The position numbers and the translations under genes are program-made. A stretch of 64,000 nt of DNA from Micromonospora craniellae. GTDB lineage: Bacteria; Actinomycetota; Actinomycetes; Mycobacteriales; Micromonosporaceae. Every line of letters starts with the position of its first letter. Positions within the stretch are counted from its first letter, which is position 1. Positions 35,773 through 44,982 of this stretch are shown here, in pieces. A model generated the notes under the pieces. That model saw only the letters and a program-made list of their open reading frames with translations, did not search any database and was not told the DNA's origin. The DNA lies in NCBI RefSeq assembly GCF_014764405.1, contig NZ_CP061725.1:434001-498000 (forward strand). Reading direction: 5' to 3'.

Positions 35773-36294
35773 CTAACCATCCGTGCGCAGCAGCTGCGCG
35801 ATCTCGGCGACGATCTCCTCCGGCGTCCGGCCGTCGGTCACCACCGTGCTGGTGGCCACCTCGGCGTAGAGCGGCCGGCGCTGGTCCATCAGGTGCTTGA
35901 GGGTGGCCCGGGGGTTGATCGTCAGCAGGGGCCGCCCCACACCGAGACCGACCCGCTTGACCGCGTCGGGCAGTTCGACGGAAAGGTGGACCACCCGGTG
36001 CCCGACCAGGGCGGCCCGGTTCTCCTCGGCCAGCACCGCGCCGCCGCCCAGGGCCAGCACCCCCGAGCAGGAGGTCAGCGCGGCGGCCACCGCGGCACGT
36101 TCCAGGGCGCGGAAGTGCGACTCGCCCTCGTCGACGAAGATCTCCGGGATCGGTTTGCCGGCGAGGCGCTCGATGTCGGCGTCGGTGTCGCGGAACTCGA
36201 CGCCGAGCGTCTCCGCCAGCCCCTGCCCGATGGTGGTCTTGCCCGAGCCGGGCGCGCCGACCAGGACGCAGACCGGGCGGGCCGGAGCGGTCAC
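35773..36294 (-). CDS. aroK: Shikimate kinase
   Basis: The enzyme phosphorylates shikimate. The 173-residue P-loop kinase has 'VLVGAPGSGKTTIGQGLAE', the shikimate-binding 'DTDADIERLAGKPIPEIF', and 'VLALGGGAVL'. The lid carries 'VGRPLLTINP'. The start overlaps the aroC stop by 4 bp. Confidence 0.96.
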   Translation of the reverse strand: MTAPARPVCVLVGAPGSGKTTIGQGLAETLGVEFRDTDADIERLAGKPIPEIFVDEGESHFRALERAAVAAALTSCSGVLALGGGAVLAEENRAALVGHRVVHLSVELPDAVKRVGLGVGRPLLTINPRATLKHLMDQRRPLYAEVATSTVVTDGRTPEEIVAEIAQLLRTDG

Positions 36295-37469
36295 CGGATC
36301 ACCAGCGCGTCGAGGTAGCCGGCCAGGTTACGCCGCATCTCGGCGACCGAGTCGCCACCGAACTTCTCCACCGCCGCCTCGGCCAGCACCAACGCCACCA
36401 TCGCCTCGGCGACGACGGCGGCGGCGGGCACCGCGCAGACGTCCGAGCGCTGGTTGATCGCGGTGGCCGGCTCGCCGGTGGTCACGTCCACCGTGGCCAG
36501 GGCGCGGTTCAGCGAGGAGATCGGCTTCATCGCGGCCTTCACCCGCAGCGGCTCGCCGGTGGTGATGCCGCCCTCCAGACCACCGGCCCGGTCGGTGACC
36601 CGACGGACGCCGGTGACGGTGGGCATGATCTCGTCGTGCGCCTCGGAGCCCCGGGATCGGGCCTGCTGCCAGCCGTCGCCGATCTCCACACCCTTGATCG
36701 CCTGGATCGACATCAGCGCGGTGGCCAGGCGGGCGTCGAGCTTGCGGTCCCACTGCACGTGGCTGCCCAACCCTGGCGGTACGCCGTACGCCAGCACCTC
36801 GACCACGCCGCCGAGGGTGTCGGCGGCCTTCTTCGCGGCGTCGACCTCGGCCACCATCCGGGCGCTGGCCTCCGGGTCGAGGCAGCGCAGCGGGTCGGCG
36901 TCGATGCGCTCGGCGTCCTCGGGGCGGGGGCGCAGCCCCGGCTTGACGGCGACCGGCCCCAGCTCGACCACGTGCGAGACGATCTCGACGTCGATCCCCT
37001 GGCGGAGCAGCGCCTTGGCCACCGTGCCGACGGCCACCCGGGCGGCGGTCTCCCGCGCACTGGCCCGCTCCAGGATCGGCCGGGCGTCGGTGTGGCCGTA
37101 CTTCTGCATGCCGGCCAGGTCGGCGTGACCGGGCCGGGGCCGGGTCAGCGGCGCGTTGCGGGCCTGCCGGGCCAGCTCCTCCGGGTCGACCGGGTCGGCG
37201 GCCATCACGGTGCGCCACTTGGGCCACTCGGAGTTACCCACCCGCATCGCGACCGGACTGCCCAGCGTCACGCCGTGGCGCAGGCCGCCGATGATCTCGA
37301 TCTCGTCCTGCTCGAACGACATCCGCGCACCCCGGCCATAGCCGAGCCGGCGACGCGCCAACTCCCCGGCGATCTCGGTGGAGGTCACCTCGATCCCGGC
37401 CGGCACCCCCTCCAGCAACGCGACGAGAGCGGGCCCGTGTGATTCTCCTGCGGTCAACCAGCGCAACAC
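36291..37469 (-). CDS. aroC: Chorismate synthase
   Basis: This FMN-dependent enzyme forms chorismate, the branch point for aromatic amino acids. The 392 residues include 'LTAGESHGPALVALLEGVPA', 'RRRLGYGRGARMSFEQDE', 'RPRPGHADLAGMQKYGH' and 'GGLEGGITTGEPL'. GTG at 37467-37469 is taken as the start; the next codon, TTG, is also possible. aroE, normally next upstream in actinobacteria, is displaced to 51.5 kb by the glycan island. Confidence 0.96.
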   Translation of the reverse strand: MLRWLTAGESHGPALVALLEGVPAGIEVTSTEIAGELARRRLGYGRGARMSFEQDEIEIIGGLRHGVTLGSPVAMRVGNSEWPKWRTVMAADPVDPEELARQARNAPLTRPRPGHADLAGMQKYGHTDARPILERASARETAARVAVGTVAKALLRQGIDVEIVSHVVELGPVAVKPGLRPRPEDAERIDADPLRCLDPEASARMVAEVDAAKKAADTLGGVVEVLAYGVPPGLGSHVQWDRKLDARLATALMSIQAIKGVEIGDGWQQARSRGSEAHDEIMPTVTGVRRVTDRAGGLEGGITTGEPLRVKAAMKPISSLNRALATVDVTTGEPATAINQRSDVCAVPAAAVVAEAMVALVLAEAAVEKFGGDSVAEMRRNLAGYLDALVIR

Positions 37470-37576
37470 AGCGGCCAGTCTGTCACGCCGGGTGCCCACC
37501 GACGCGCGCCGCCCGCCGCGTCCCGCCCTGCGGACGCGGCGAACGGCGCTGCCGGAGGCGGCGGGCGGCCCGTCGG

Positions 37577-38497
37577 TCAGATGCCCCGGCCGCGCTTGTG
37601 CAGGGTGCGCAGCACGGCGTCGGCGCGGACCACCCGCCCGGCCACGGCCAGGGCCAGGTACGCCCGGGGTTCGCGCGGGTTGCGGCGGATGGTGTGCCGG
37701 GCCCAGCGCATGGCACCGCGACGGTCTCCCGAGGCGGCCCGGGCGAAGGCGATCTGCCCGGCGACCCGGGCCTCCCCCGCCGGCTGGGTGGCGAACTCGG
37801 GATAGCGCTCCAGCAGCCACTGCAACGCCTCGGAGATGGTGTCCCAGCGCTGGGCGAAGTACGAACGCTTGTGCCAGCGCACCGTCACGTACGGGGTGCG
37901 CAGATTGACCAGCGGGGCGCTGCGGGCGGCCCGGAGCAGGAACTCGTAGTCCTCGGCGTAGCTGCCCGGGATCTCCTCGTCGACCAGCCCGAACCCGTCA
38001 CGCAACGCGGCGGCGCGGATCACGAAGGTCGACGGGTGCAGTTCGGTCATCCGGTCCCGCAGCAGGTCGGCCAGGCTGATCGAGTCGCGGTCCAGCACCC
38101 GCTCGACGGTGTGCCCGTCATAGGCGACCCGGATACCGCAGCTCACGAACTCTGCGCCGGGCACCGCGGTCAGCGCGTCGACCTGGGACCGCAGCTTCCC
38201 GGGCAGCCACTCGTCGTCGTCGTCGCAGAAGGCGATCAGCTCACCGGTGGCCGCCAGGGTGCCCGAGTTGCGGGCACCGGCCAGTCCCGGGGTACGGGTG
38301 TTGGTCACCACGCGTACCGGCCGGTCCGGGCCGGACAGGTCGGCCAACGACGGGTCCGGCGCGGACTGGTCGTACACCACGACCACCTCGACCGGGCCGG
38401 GATAGTCCTGCGCCACGATCGCGCGGACCGCGGCCCGCAGCAGCTCGGGGCGATCCCGGGTGGGCACCACGGCGCTCACGCTCGGGTAGGAGATCAT
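37577..38497 (-). CDS. Family 2 glycosyltransferase
   Basis: The 306-residue protein is a GT-A fold glycosyltransferase. It opens 'VSAVVPTRDRPELLRAAVRA', has 'TPGLAGARNSGTLAATGELI' and the metal-binding acidic motif 'AFCDDDDEWLPGKL', and an acceptor-side 'GSYAEDYEFLLRAAR'. No signal peptide or membrane segment is visible, so it should act at the inner face of the membrane on a lipid-linked glycan. The ATG at 38497 overlaps the stop of the preceding gene (ATGA). It is the last gene of the glycan island and lies 107 bp from aroC. Confidence 0.87.
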   Translation of the reverse strand: MISYPSVSAVVPTRDRPELLRAAVRAIVAQDYPGPVEVVVVYDQSAPDPSLADLSGPDRPVRVVTNTRTPGLAGARNSGTLAATGELIAFCDDDDEWLPGKLRSQVDALTAVPGAEFVSCGIRVAYDGHTVERVLDRDSISLADLLRDRMTELHPSTFVIRAAALRDGFGLVDEEIPGSYAEDYEFLLRAARSAPLVNLRTPYVTVRWHKRSYFAQRWDTISEALQWLLERYPEFATQPAGEARVAGQIAFARAASGDRRGAMRWARHTIRRNPREPRAYLALAVAGRVVRADAVLRTLHKRGRGI

Positions 38498-39186
38498 CGG
38501 TTCCGCCTTCCGTTCGGACCGGGCCCACGCCACGGCCGCCACCACGGCCGGTGACGCCGCTGCGCGGCCTCGGCCACCAACTCCTCGACGATCGTCCCCA
38601 CCCGGCGGACCGCGGCCCGCTGCCCCTCGGCCGCCTCGGCGTCGACCGTCACCGCGAACCGGGAGCGGTCGGCCCGGCCGGAGTCGAGCGCGTCGAACAA
38701 TTCCTGCCGGGACTCGCAGAGCGCCACCAGCCCGGCCGCGCCGAGCCTGCGGGCGAACAGCAGCTGGTGGTCGTCGACATGCTCGCCCCGGGTCGGGTCG
38801 CGGGGCACCACGATCGGCAGGTGCCCGTGCCGGCGCGCCTCCAGGATGGTGGCCGGCCCGCCGTGGCAGACCACCAGGTCGGCGCCGGCCATCGCGGTCT
38901 GCAACTCGGCGTGGCCGAGGAACGGCACCGCGTCGGGCAGCCCGTCGGCACGGGTGTGCCCGTGCTGCACGGTCAGCACCACCTCGCCGGCGACCTCGCC
39001 GTGCCAGTCCCGCAGCCACTCGACCAGCCGGTCGAAGGGGTGCTTGTCGGTGCCGACCGCCACCAGGATGCGGGTACGGCCGTCCGGGTGAAGCCCGCGC
39101 GGCGCGGGCACCCGGCCCGGCTCGGCCCGGGTGGGGCGCGGACGTACCGGCGCGACCCGGTGGGCGTCACCGGCCGTGCCGCTCAC
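38494..39186 (-). CDS. Glycosyltransferase subunit, Alg13/EpsF-like (catalytic half)
   Basis: The 230-residue protein matches the C-terminal half of GT28-type enzymes: 'ILVAVGTDKHPFDRLVEWLR', 'VPFLGHAELQTAMAGADLVV' and the UDP-sugar-binding 'CHGGPATILEARRHGHLPIV'. In two-part systems (Alg13/Alg14, bacterial EpsF/EpsE or Cps14G/F) this half binds the sugar nucleotide and needs a membrane partner. The partner is the adjoining upstream gene, and the two overlap by 4 bp (GTGA). The donor sugar cannot be deduced. Confidence 0.85.
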   Translation of the reverse strand: MSGTAGDAHRVAPVRPRPTRAEPGRVPAPRGLHPDGRTRILVAVGTDKHPFDRLVEWLRDWHGEVAGEVVLTVQHGHTRADGLPDAVPFLGHAELQTAMAGADLVVCHGGPATILEARRHGHLPIVVPRDPTRGEHVDDHQLLFARRLGAAGLVALCESRQELFDALDSGRADRSRFAVTVDAEAAEGQRAAVRRVGTIVEELVAEAAQRRHRPWWRPWRGPGPNGRRNR

Positions 39187-39671
39187 AGCAGAGTCCCGAC
39201 GACGGTGGCCTCCGGGTACTGGCGGCGCTGTTCCTCCCACTGCACGAGCATCGCCGACAGGAACGGGCGGCACAGCCGGGCGGTCAGCGTCGGCGTGTCG
39301 ATCCGGTCGTAGACCTCGATGTAGACGGTCGGGATGCGCCGCAGCCGGGCGAGCACCACGAATGGGACGGCCACGCCCGCCCCGGTGGTGACCACCGCCG
39401 CCACCCTCCGCCGCCGCAGCACCCGGGCCGCCAGCATCGCGTTGCGCAGCAGGTTGCGCATGTTGCGGGTGGTCGGATGGTACGCGGGCACCACGTCCTC
39501 CCCGGCGAGCAGCGACACCGCCTCCGGTGTGTCGAAGGTGACCCAGCACCGTCGCCACGTCTCGTACCAGGGCCGCAGGGCCAGCAACTGGGCCAGGTGC
39601 CCGCCGCTCGAACCGACCAGCAGCAACACCGGCTGCTGGTCGGACCCGGGCTCGTCGATCTTCACGTCCAC
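39183..39671 (-). CDS. Glycosyltransferase subunit, Alg14/EpsE-like (membrane partner)
   Basis: The 162-residue protein has the N-terminal-half pattern of split GT28 enzymes: 'LLLVGSSGGHLAQLLAL', 'VVTTGAGVAVPFVVLARL' and 'TVYIEVYDRIDTPTLTARL'. Alg14-type subunits anchor the catalytic half and bind the lipid-linked acceptor. I chose the GTG at 39669-39671 with GGGGAG a few bases upstream; a second GTG lies two codons later. Bases 39672-39883 hold no gene and may include a promoter internal to the island. Confidence 0.83.
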   Translation of the reverse strand: MDVKIDEPGSDQQPVLLLVGSSGGHLAQLLALRPWYETWRRCWVTFDTPEAVSLLAGEDVVPAYHPTTRNMRNLLRNAMLAARVLRRRRVAAVVTTGAGVAVPFVVLARLRRIPTVYIEVYDRIDTPTLTARLCRPFLSAMLVQWEEQRRQYPEATVVGTLL

Positions 39672-39883
39672 GCGACTCCCCACAAGTTCGCTTGGAATTC
39701 CTGTCGGCGCCACGCAGCAGCAGACCACACGTCGCCCGGCGGTGAAAGGTGTGACCGGGTGTTACGTGATCTCCGTACGTGGTGGTTCTGGTAGACCGAG
39801 CGGCCGACCCCCGCCGGACAACCGTCACTGCCTGGAGCTTTATCGTCACCGTCCGGCATCGACCGTGCGGTGATCCGGGTGGA

Positions 39884-41146
39884 TCAGCCGCTATGTCGTT
39901 TCTCTATGATGTCCAGCAGCGCGGGATGCAGCACCGGATTCCACCCGGCTCCAGCGTCCGCCAGCCGCCAGGTACGCAGCCACATCTCCACCAGATACGC
40001 GTCGGCGACCAGCCGCTGCCGGGCCCGATCCAGCCCGAGCGCGTCACCATGCCGGGCCAGCCACACGTCGACCTGCCCGGCAGCATCGGTGGCCGGTTCG
40101 CCGCGCAGGACCAGCGACCGCTGGAACGCGTCGTGGGCCAGGTCGAAACCGACGGGCACCTCCGGCCCGCTGTGCTCCCAGTCCCAGGCGACCAGTTCGC
40201 CCTCGTGCCGGCCCAGGTTCCACGGCACCCAGTCGCCGTGCCAGTGACCGAACTCCACGTCCACGTCGCCGTACCGGCGACCCAGCGCGGCGACTACGGC
40301 CACCGCGTGGTCACCGACCCCCTCGGTCTCGGCGGCACGGTGTGCCTGCTCGGTCAACCGGGCCAGGAACGGCGAACCGGCCAACGGCCGGGACGCGGCC
40401 GCCGGACCACCCCGGCGCGCCACCGCGAGCAGCGCCGCGATCTCCGGCGGCCCGTCGACGGGTACGCCCCGGATCCGCGCCGGCAACGGCTCCACCACCG
40501 CCACCACCTGCCCGGCAAAGCTCAGCTCGGTGAGCAGCCGGGGAGTCGCCGGGAATCCGGCGGATCCGGTCGACGCGACCACCTCCCGCAAGGCCGCCGC
40601 CTCGGTCGTGACCAGTGCCCGGGTGGCGTCGTTCCAGCCGATCTTCGCATAGCCACGGGGCGCGCCGGTGCGGTCGAACAGTTGCAGGGTCGGCTTGTGG
40701 TTCGGGTCCGGTGGGCGCACCCCGCACGCCGCATACAGCGGCTCGTCGCCGAGCGCGGCGGCGACCCGGGCGGCCAGCAGCACCTCGGTCGGGGCGAGGC
40801 CGGCTGGCACCGCGACGGTGAGCACCGGGAACGAGGCCCGGTCGACGATGCCCACCCGGGCCGCCGCACCGAGCGCGGCCCGCACCGCGCGCACCTTCGC
40901 CGGACGCAACGCATTGTATGCCAGCAACGCCGCCGCGGTGACCCGAGGAGCGCCCAACGGCAGCAGGAAGCGGGCCCGGGCGACCGACGGGACGACCGCG
41001 TACCGGGCCACCACCGTGTGCCCGGCCGGTGGCTCGGCGTCCACCGAGAGGGCGATCCGCTCGTCGCCGAAGACCGCCCGGGTCACCCAGCCCAACCCGT
41101 CGCCGCGCGAGCGGGGATCGGCCGTCGTGGTGGCGGCCGTGGTCAC
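39884..41146 (-). CDS. Kinase-fold phosphotransferase (APH/choline kinase type)
   Basis: The 420-residue protein has a protein-kinase-like core with the APH catalytic motif 'FGHWHGDWVPWNLGRHEG' (HGD-x4-N) and the metal motif 'ELVAWDWEHSG'. A lysine-containing strand, 'RGYAKIGWNDATRAL', stands where the ATP-binding Lys is expected. The family phosphorylates small molecules such as aminoglycosides, choline or sugars. Here the context suggests a sugar, glycan or lipid substrate rather than an antibiotic. The GTG start overlaps the sulfotransferase stop (GTGA), so the two are co-translated. Confidence 0.75.
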   Translation of the reverse strand: MTTAATTTADPRSRGDGLGWVTRAVFGDERIALSVDAEPPAGHTVVARYAVVPSVARARFLLPLGAPRVTAAALLAYNALRPAKVRAVRAALGAAARVGIVDRASFPVLTVAVPAGLAPTEVLLAARVAAALGDEPLYAACGVRPPDPNHKPTLQLFDRTGAPRGYAKIGWNDATRALVTTEAAALREVVASTGSAGFPATPRLLTELSFAGQVVAVVEPLPARIRGVPVDGPPEIAALLAVARRGGPAAASRPLAGSPFLARLTEQAHRAAETEGVGDHAVAVVAALGRRYGDVDVEFGHWHGDWVPWNLGRHEGELVAWDWEHSGPEVPVGFDLAHDAFQRSLVLRGEPATDAAGQVDVWLARHGDALGLDRARQRLVADAYLVEMWLRTWRLADAGAGWNPVLHPALLDIIEKRHSG

Positions 41147-42045
41147 GCGACCCGGTCCGGCCAGTCGAGCGACATCCCCAGCCGCTGCCGCAGTGCCTCG
41201 TTGTGCGGGCGGTAGTACTCGGTCAGCTCGGCGCGCAGGTCCGCCTCCAGCGGTGCCGACCGCCGGTCGTTGTAGACCTTGAAGTCGGGCAGGTCGAATG
41301 CGGGCAGACCGAGGAAGTCCAGGGTGCGCCGGTAGGTGGCCCGCGCGTCGCCGTACAGGTCCTCGCTGGGCAGGAAGAGCAACTGCGAGCGGTCGAAACG
41401 CTCCAGCCACGGCTCAAGGTGCTCCAGATAGCGCCCCCGGGCCCGATAGGTGTACCAGTCGTACGGCTCGCTGAAGTACTCCGGCTCGGCGATCAGCCGC
41501 TCCCGTTCCCCCGCCGTACGCTCCGGCTCGGCGGCCAGCGCGGCGGCGAAGTCCAGCGGCTCCACGCCGTTGGTGCGCCGCTCCTTCCAGTGCGAGTACG
41601 CCCGCTCCACCGGATCCCGCAGCAGCACGATCAGTTTCACCGTGGGCATCAGACCGGCGACCCGCTCGGCGGCCAGCGGATGGAACATGTACAGCGGCGC
41701 CGCCTCACCGACGCGGACCGGGCCACCGTGGCGGCTCTCCAGCGTCTCCCGCTGGCGCACGGTCGGAAAGTGCGAGCGGTACCACGCCTCGCCGCGCCGC
41801 CAGTGCTCCTCGAAGTAGTGCGAGGACTTCGTGTTCCAGGCTGGGAAGAGCCGGGGCACCAGCGGATGCTGGATGAGGTAGTTCCACAGCGAGGTGGTCC
41901 CGCCCCGCTTGGTGCCGATGATGAGGAAGTCCGGCAGCGGACGCCGGTCGCTGGTGCGGACCCCGTAGTCGACGAGGCTCTCCCGCACCCGATTCGTCAC
42001 CTGGGTCGGCACCAGTTGCTTCACCCGGTCCCGGATGGACGACAC
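41143..42045 (-). CDS. Sulfotransferase (PAPS-dependent)
   Basis: The 300-residue protein has the two PAPS-binding signatures: the 5'-phosphosulfate loop 'DFLIIGTKRGGTTSLWNYLI' and the 3'-phosphate region 'VKLIVLLRDPVERAYSHW'. The latter contains the conserved Arg and Ser (RDP-x-ERAYS-x-W). The family transfers sulfate to hydroxyl or amino groups of carbohydrates or metabolites. I chose GTG at 42043-42045; the longer frame runs into the flippase gene. Within a polysaccharide locus a glycan substrate is the likeliest. No PAPS synthesis genes are in the window. Confidence 0.85.
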   Translation of the reverse strand: MSSIRDRVKQLVPTQVTNRVRESLVDYGVRTSDRRPLPDFLIIGTKRGGTTSLWNYLIQHPLVPRLFPAWNTKSSHYFEEHWRRGEAWYRSHFPTVRQRETLESRHGGPVRVGEAAPLYMFHPLAAERVAGLMPTVKLIVLLRDPVERAYSHWKERRTNGVEPLDFAAALAAEPERTAGERERLIAEPEYFSEPYDWYTYRARGRYLEHLEPWLERFDRSQLLFLPSEDLYGDARATYRRTLDFLGLPAFDLPDFKVYNDRRSAPLEADLRAELTEYYRPHNEALRQRLGMSLDWPDRVA

Positions 42046-42052
42046 GACGACC

Positions 42053-43636
42053 TCACCTGCCCTTCGACGGCGGGGACGGTGGGCCCTGCGGCGCCCCGCC
42101 CCGAATCTGCACCATGGTCGCCCGGATGCCATGCCGCACCCGGGGTAACGTCAACAAGCCGACGCAGCCGGCGGCCAGCACCGCCACCGCCACCAGCAGG
42201 CCGGGGATGCCCCGACCGCCCACCGCCAGGCCGGCCGCCGAGGCCAGGCCGACACCGCCGACCGTGGCCGTCGCCGCACGCAGCATCCCCGCGTCGACCA
42301 GCGGCTGACGCACCACCAGTCGGGCGCAGGTGACCGCAGTGAGGTTCTCGGTGGCGATACCGGCCGCCCAGGCCAGCGCGGCGCCGGTGGCACCGTACGC
42401 GGGGATCAGCAGCAGGCCGAGGCCGACGGTGACGACCAGTCCGGCCAAGGCGCCGGCCAGGTGCAGGCCGCTGCGCCCACCCATCAGCAGGAGACTCTGC
42501 ACGTTGCCGACGCCGGTGTTGATCAGCATGGCCAGGGCGAGCACGGTCAGCGCGGCGGCACCGGCGGTGAACTCGGGACCGAACAGGGCCAGGAAGGCCG
42601 GCCCGAACACGGCGAGCAGCAGGTAGACCGGCCAGGACAGCACCATCCCCCAGGTGGTCAACTGCCGGTGCACGGCCGCCGCGGCGACCCGCTCGCCCCG
42701 CCCGAGCAACCGCGACAGCTGCGGCGAGACCGCCACCCGCAACCCCTGCATCGCCAACTGCCCGGCGAGCACGTACCGGCCCACCGCGCCGAAGACACCG
42801 GCGTCGGCCGGGGTGGCCAGGGCCGAGGTGAGCAGCACACCGACCCACATGCTGCCGGCGTCGATCGCGGCGGAGGCGGCACGCGGCAGCGCGAACCGCC
42901 AGAACGTGCCCCAGTCCGCCGACTCCGGGCGCAGCCGGACGCCATCGCCCATGCCCAGCGGCCGGGCGACCATCATCAGGCAGACCAGCAGCGCGACGGC
43001 CGCCGGCACCAGCCAGCCGGTCATGCCGGCGACCAGCCCGCCGCCGACCAGCAACGCCGCGCCGACCAGCGCCGGCCGGGCCACCGGCAGCAGCAGGAAC
43101 TGCACCGCCACGTACAAGCGGATCGGGCGCACGCAGCGCACCACGGCCAGCAGCAGGTTCATCGCGACCACCACCGGCACCGCGACGAACGTCACCGCCA
43201 GCAGCGGCGCCCCCTCCGGCCCCAGCAACCGCCCGGCGAGCGGACCGGCGAACAGCGCACCACCCACCGCGATCAGCACCGCGAACAGCAGCGGCGGCAG
43301 CAGGGCCACCGGCAGCACCCGGGCGGCGTCGCCGCTCGCTCCGGCCCGGCGCCGAGGCAGTGCCCACATGAGCCCGGTCTCCGCACCCAGGGTGCAGACC
43401 GCGGCGGCGACGGTCACCACGCCGATCGCGGCGAAGAACGCGCCGGACCCCGTCGTGCCGTACCCACGGGTGATCACGACCGCCAGCACGAAACCGAACA
43501 GGCCGCTGGTGGCGGCGCCGACCAGCCCGGCGACCCCGCTGCGGACGCTGCGCCGGGTCTCGGTCGCGCCGTCGTCCGGGCCCGGGCCCGCCCCGGTGGG
43601 CCGGTCCCCAGCCGGGGAACTGGTGGTGACGGTCAT
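42053..43636 (-). CDS. Polysaccharide flippase, Wzx/MATE type
   Basis: The 527-residue integral membrane protein has about 12-14 hydrophobic segments and the MOP-superfamily pattern. It begins with a short charged tail, then 'GVAGLVGAATSGLFGFVLAV' and later 'FWRFALPRAASAAIDAGSMW' and 'VSPQLSRLLGRGE'. Wzx proteins flip lipid-linked repeat units to the outer face of the membrane. The ATG at 43636 overlaps the stop of the polymerase-like gene (ATGA). The C-terminus is a short basic tail. Confidence 0.82.
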   Translation of the reverse strand: MTVTTSSPAGDRPTGAGPGPDDGATETRRSVRSGVAGLVGAATSGLFGFVLAVVITRGYGTTGSGAFFAAIGVVTVAAAVCTLGAETGLMWALPRRRAGASGDAARVLPVALLPPLLFAVLIAVGGALFAGPLAGRLLGPEGAPLLAVTFVAVPVVVAMNLLLAVVRCVRPIRLYVAVQFLLLPVARPALVGAALLVGGGLVAGMTGWLVPAAVALLVCLMMVARPLGMGDGVRLRPESADWGTFWRFALPRAASAAIDAGSMWVGVLLTSALATPADAGVFGAVGRYVLAGQLAMQGLRVAVSPQLSRLLGRGERVAAAAVHRQLTTWGMVLSWPVYLLLAVFGPAFLALFGPEFTAGAAALTVLALAMLINTGVGNVQSLLLMGGRSGLHLAGALAGLVVTVGLGLLLIPAYGATGAALAWAAGIATENLTAVTCARLVVRQPLVDAGMLRAATATVGGVGLASAAGLAVGGRGIPGLLVAVAVLAAGCVGLLTLPRVRHGIRATMVQIRGGAPQGPPSPPSKGR

Positions 43637-44979
43637 GTCGGTCGCACCGCCGGTCGTGGTCGGGACCGCCCGGCCGGGCGGTGCACTTCCCGCTCGGTGA
43701 GCGCCATCGCGAAGCCGACCGCGAAGAAGGCGACGGCGAGGTTCTGGTTGGCCATCCCGTAGAACGGCACCTGCACCAGGCAGATCACCGGGACGATGGA
43801 CAGCCACTGCCCGGCCGCCGAGATGGCCCGGGCACAGACCACCGCGGCCACGACGAACCAGGCGAGGAAACAGAGCAGCGCGGGTACGCCGTGACTGAAC
43901 AGCACCATCCAGAGCTGGCCCTGGGTGCCGATCGGCGCGGCGGCGGAGACGGTGTCGACGTTCACCGGCGCGCCGTAGCCCAGCCACGGTGAGTCGCCAA
44001 CCCTTCGCAGCACCTCGGAGTAGAGCGAGAACCGGTCGGTGTTGGTGTCACTGGACTCGACCCGGTTGCCGATCAGCTCGGTGACCGGGATGAAGAGCGT
44101 GACCAGGCCACCGGCCAGAACCACGCCGACGATCGAGGCCGCCACCCGGACGTTGCCGCGCAGCGCGGCCCGCAGGCCGAGCACGGCCAGGCCGGCGCCG
44201 AGGCTGAGGAACATCGCGCGGTTGAGCGTGAGGAAGGCCGGCACCAGCGACAGCGGCAGCGACGCGAAAAGCGCCCAGCGCAGCAGCCCCCGTCGGCGCA
44301 GCATGGTGAAGGCGACCACGCAGGGCAGCGTGATCGCGTACGCGCTGCCGTAGTTGTTGGTGTACGCGAACGGTGCCGCCGGCCGGTAGATCGGGTTGAG
44401 CGACCGCTCGCTGAACTCGGCGGTGGACAGGTGCACCATGTCGTTGATGAACGGCGTGCCGGCCACCCCACCCGGCAACAGCACCTCGACCGGCGTGGTC
44501 ATCTCGAACCGCGGCATCACCACGCCCAGCCAACCGAGCACGACCAGCCCGAACCAGAACGCGCAGAGCGGCACCAGCACGGCCGTCTGGTCGGGGCGCT
44601 CCCGGGCGACCGCGTAGACGTAGACGCCGACCACCGCCGCGGTGAGGTAGAAACCCAGCCGCAGGGCGAAGGTCAGCAGCGACACCGGCGACTGCAACTG
44701 CGTCACGCTGACCAGCACGATGGCCAGGAACAGCAGCCAGATGCCGGTCGCGGGCGGCAGGGGCACCCGGCCCCGGGTGATCAGCAGCACGAACAGCAGC
44801 GCGCCCAGCAGCGGCCAGCCGAGATAGAAGAAACCGGCCAACCACCATACCGGCACCATCCCGAACATGGCGACCAGCGGCCACAGCGGCAGCCGTGGCG
44901 GCGGGGCGACCACCGACGGGGTGCCGCCGGCTGCCGGCGGCGCCGGCTCGGTGGCCGGCGGAGCCTGGATCACCGGCAC
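43633..44979 (-). CDS. O-antigen ligase/polymerase-like membrane protein (Wzy type)
   Basis: The 448-residue protein has about 10-12 predicted membrane spans after a proline-rich N-terminal tail of about 30 residues. A large extracytoplasmic loop carries 'RPAAPFAYTNNYGSAYAITL' and a late loop has 'RVGDSPWLGYGAPVN', the W-x-G-x-G pattern of the Wzy/WaaL family. Such proteins polymerise flipped repeat units. It sits between the Wzz-like and Wzx-like genes, which supports a Wzy-dependent pathway. Families of this class diverge quickly, so the function rests on topology plus context. Confidence 0.78.
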   Translation of the reverse strand: MPVIQAPPATEPAPPAAGGTPSVVAPPPRLPLWPLVAMFGMVPVWWLAGFFYLGWPLLGALLFVLLITRGRVPLPPATGIWLLFLAIVLVSVTQLQSPVSLLTFALRLGFYLTAAVVGVYVYAVARERPDQTAVLVPLCAFWFGLVVLGWLGVVMPRFEMTTPVEVLLPGGVAGTPFINDMVHLSTAEFSERSLNPIYRPAAPFAYTNNYGSAYAITLPCVVAFTMLRRRGLLRWALFASLPLSLVPAFLTLNRAMFLSLGAGLAVLGLRAALRGNVRVAASIVGVVLAGGLVTLFIPVTELIGNRVESSDTNTDRFSLYSEVLRRVGDSPWLGYGAPVNVDTVSAAAPIGTQGQLWMVLFSHGVPALLCFLAWFVVAAVVCARAISAAGQWLSIVPVICLVQVPFYGMANQNLAVAFFAVGFAMALTEREVHRPAGRSRPRPAVRPT

Positions 44980-44982
44980 CGG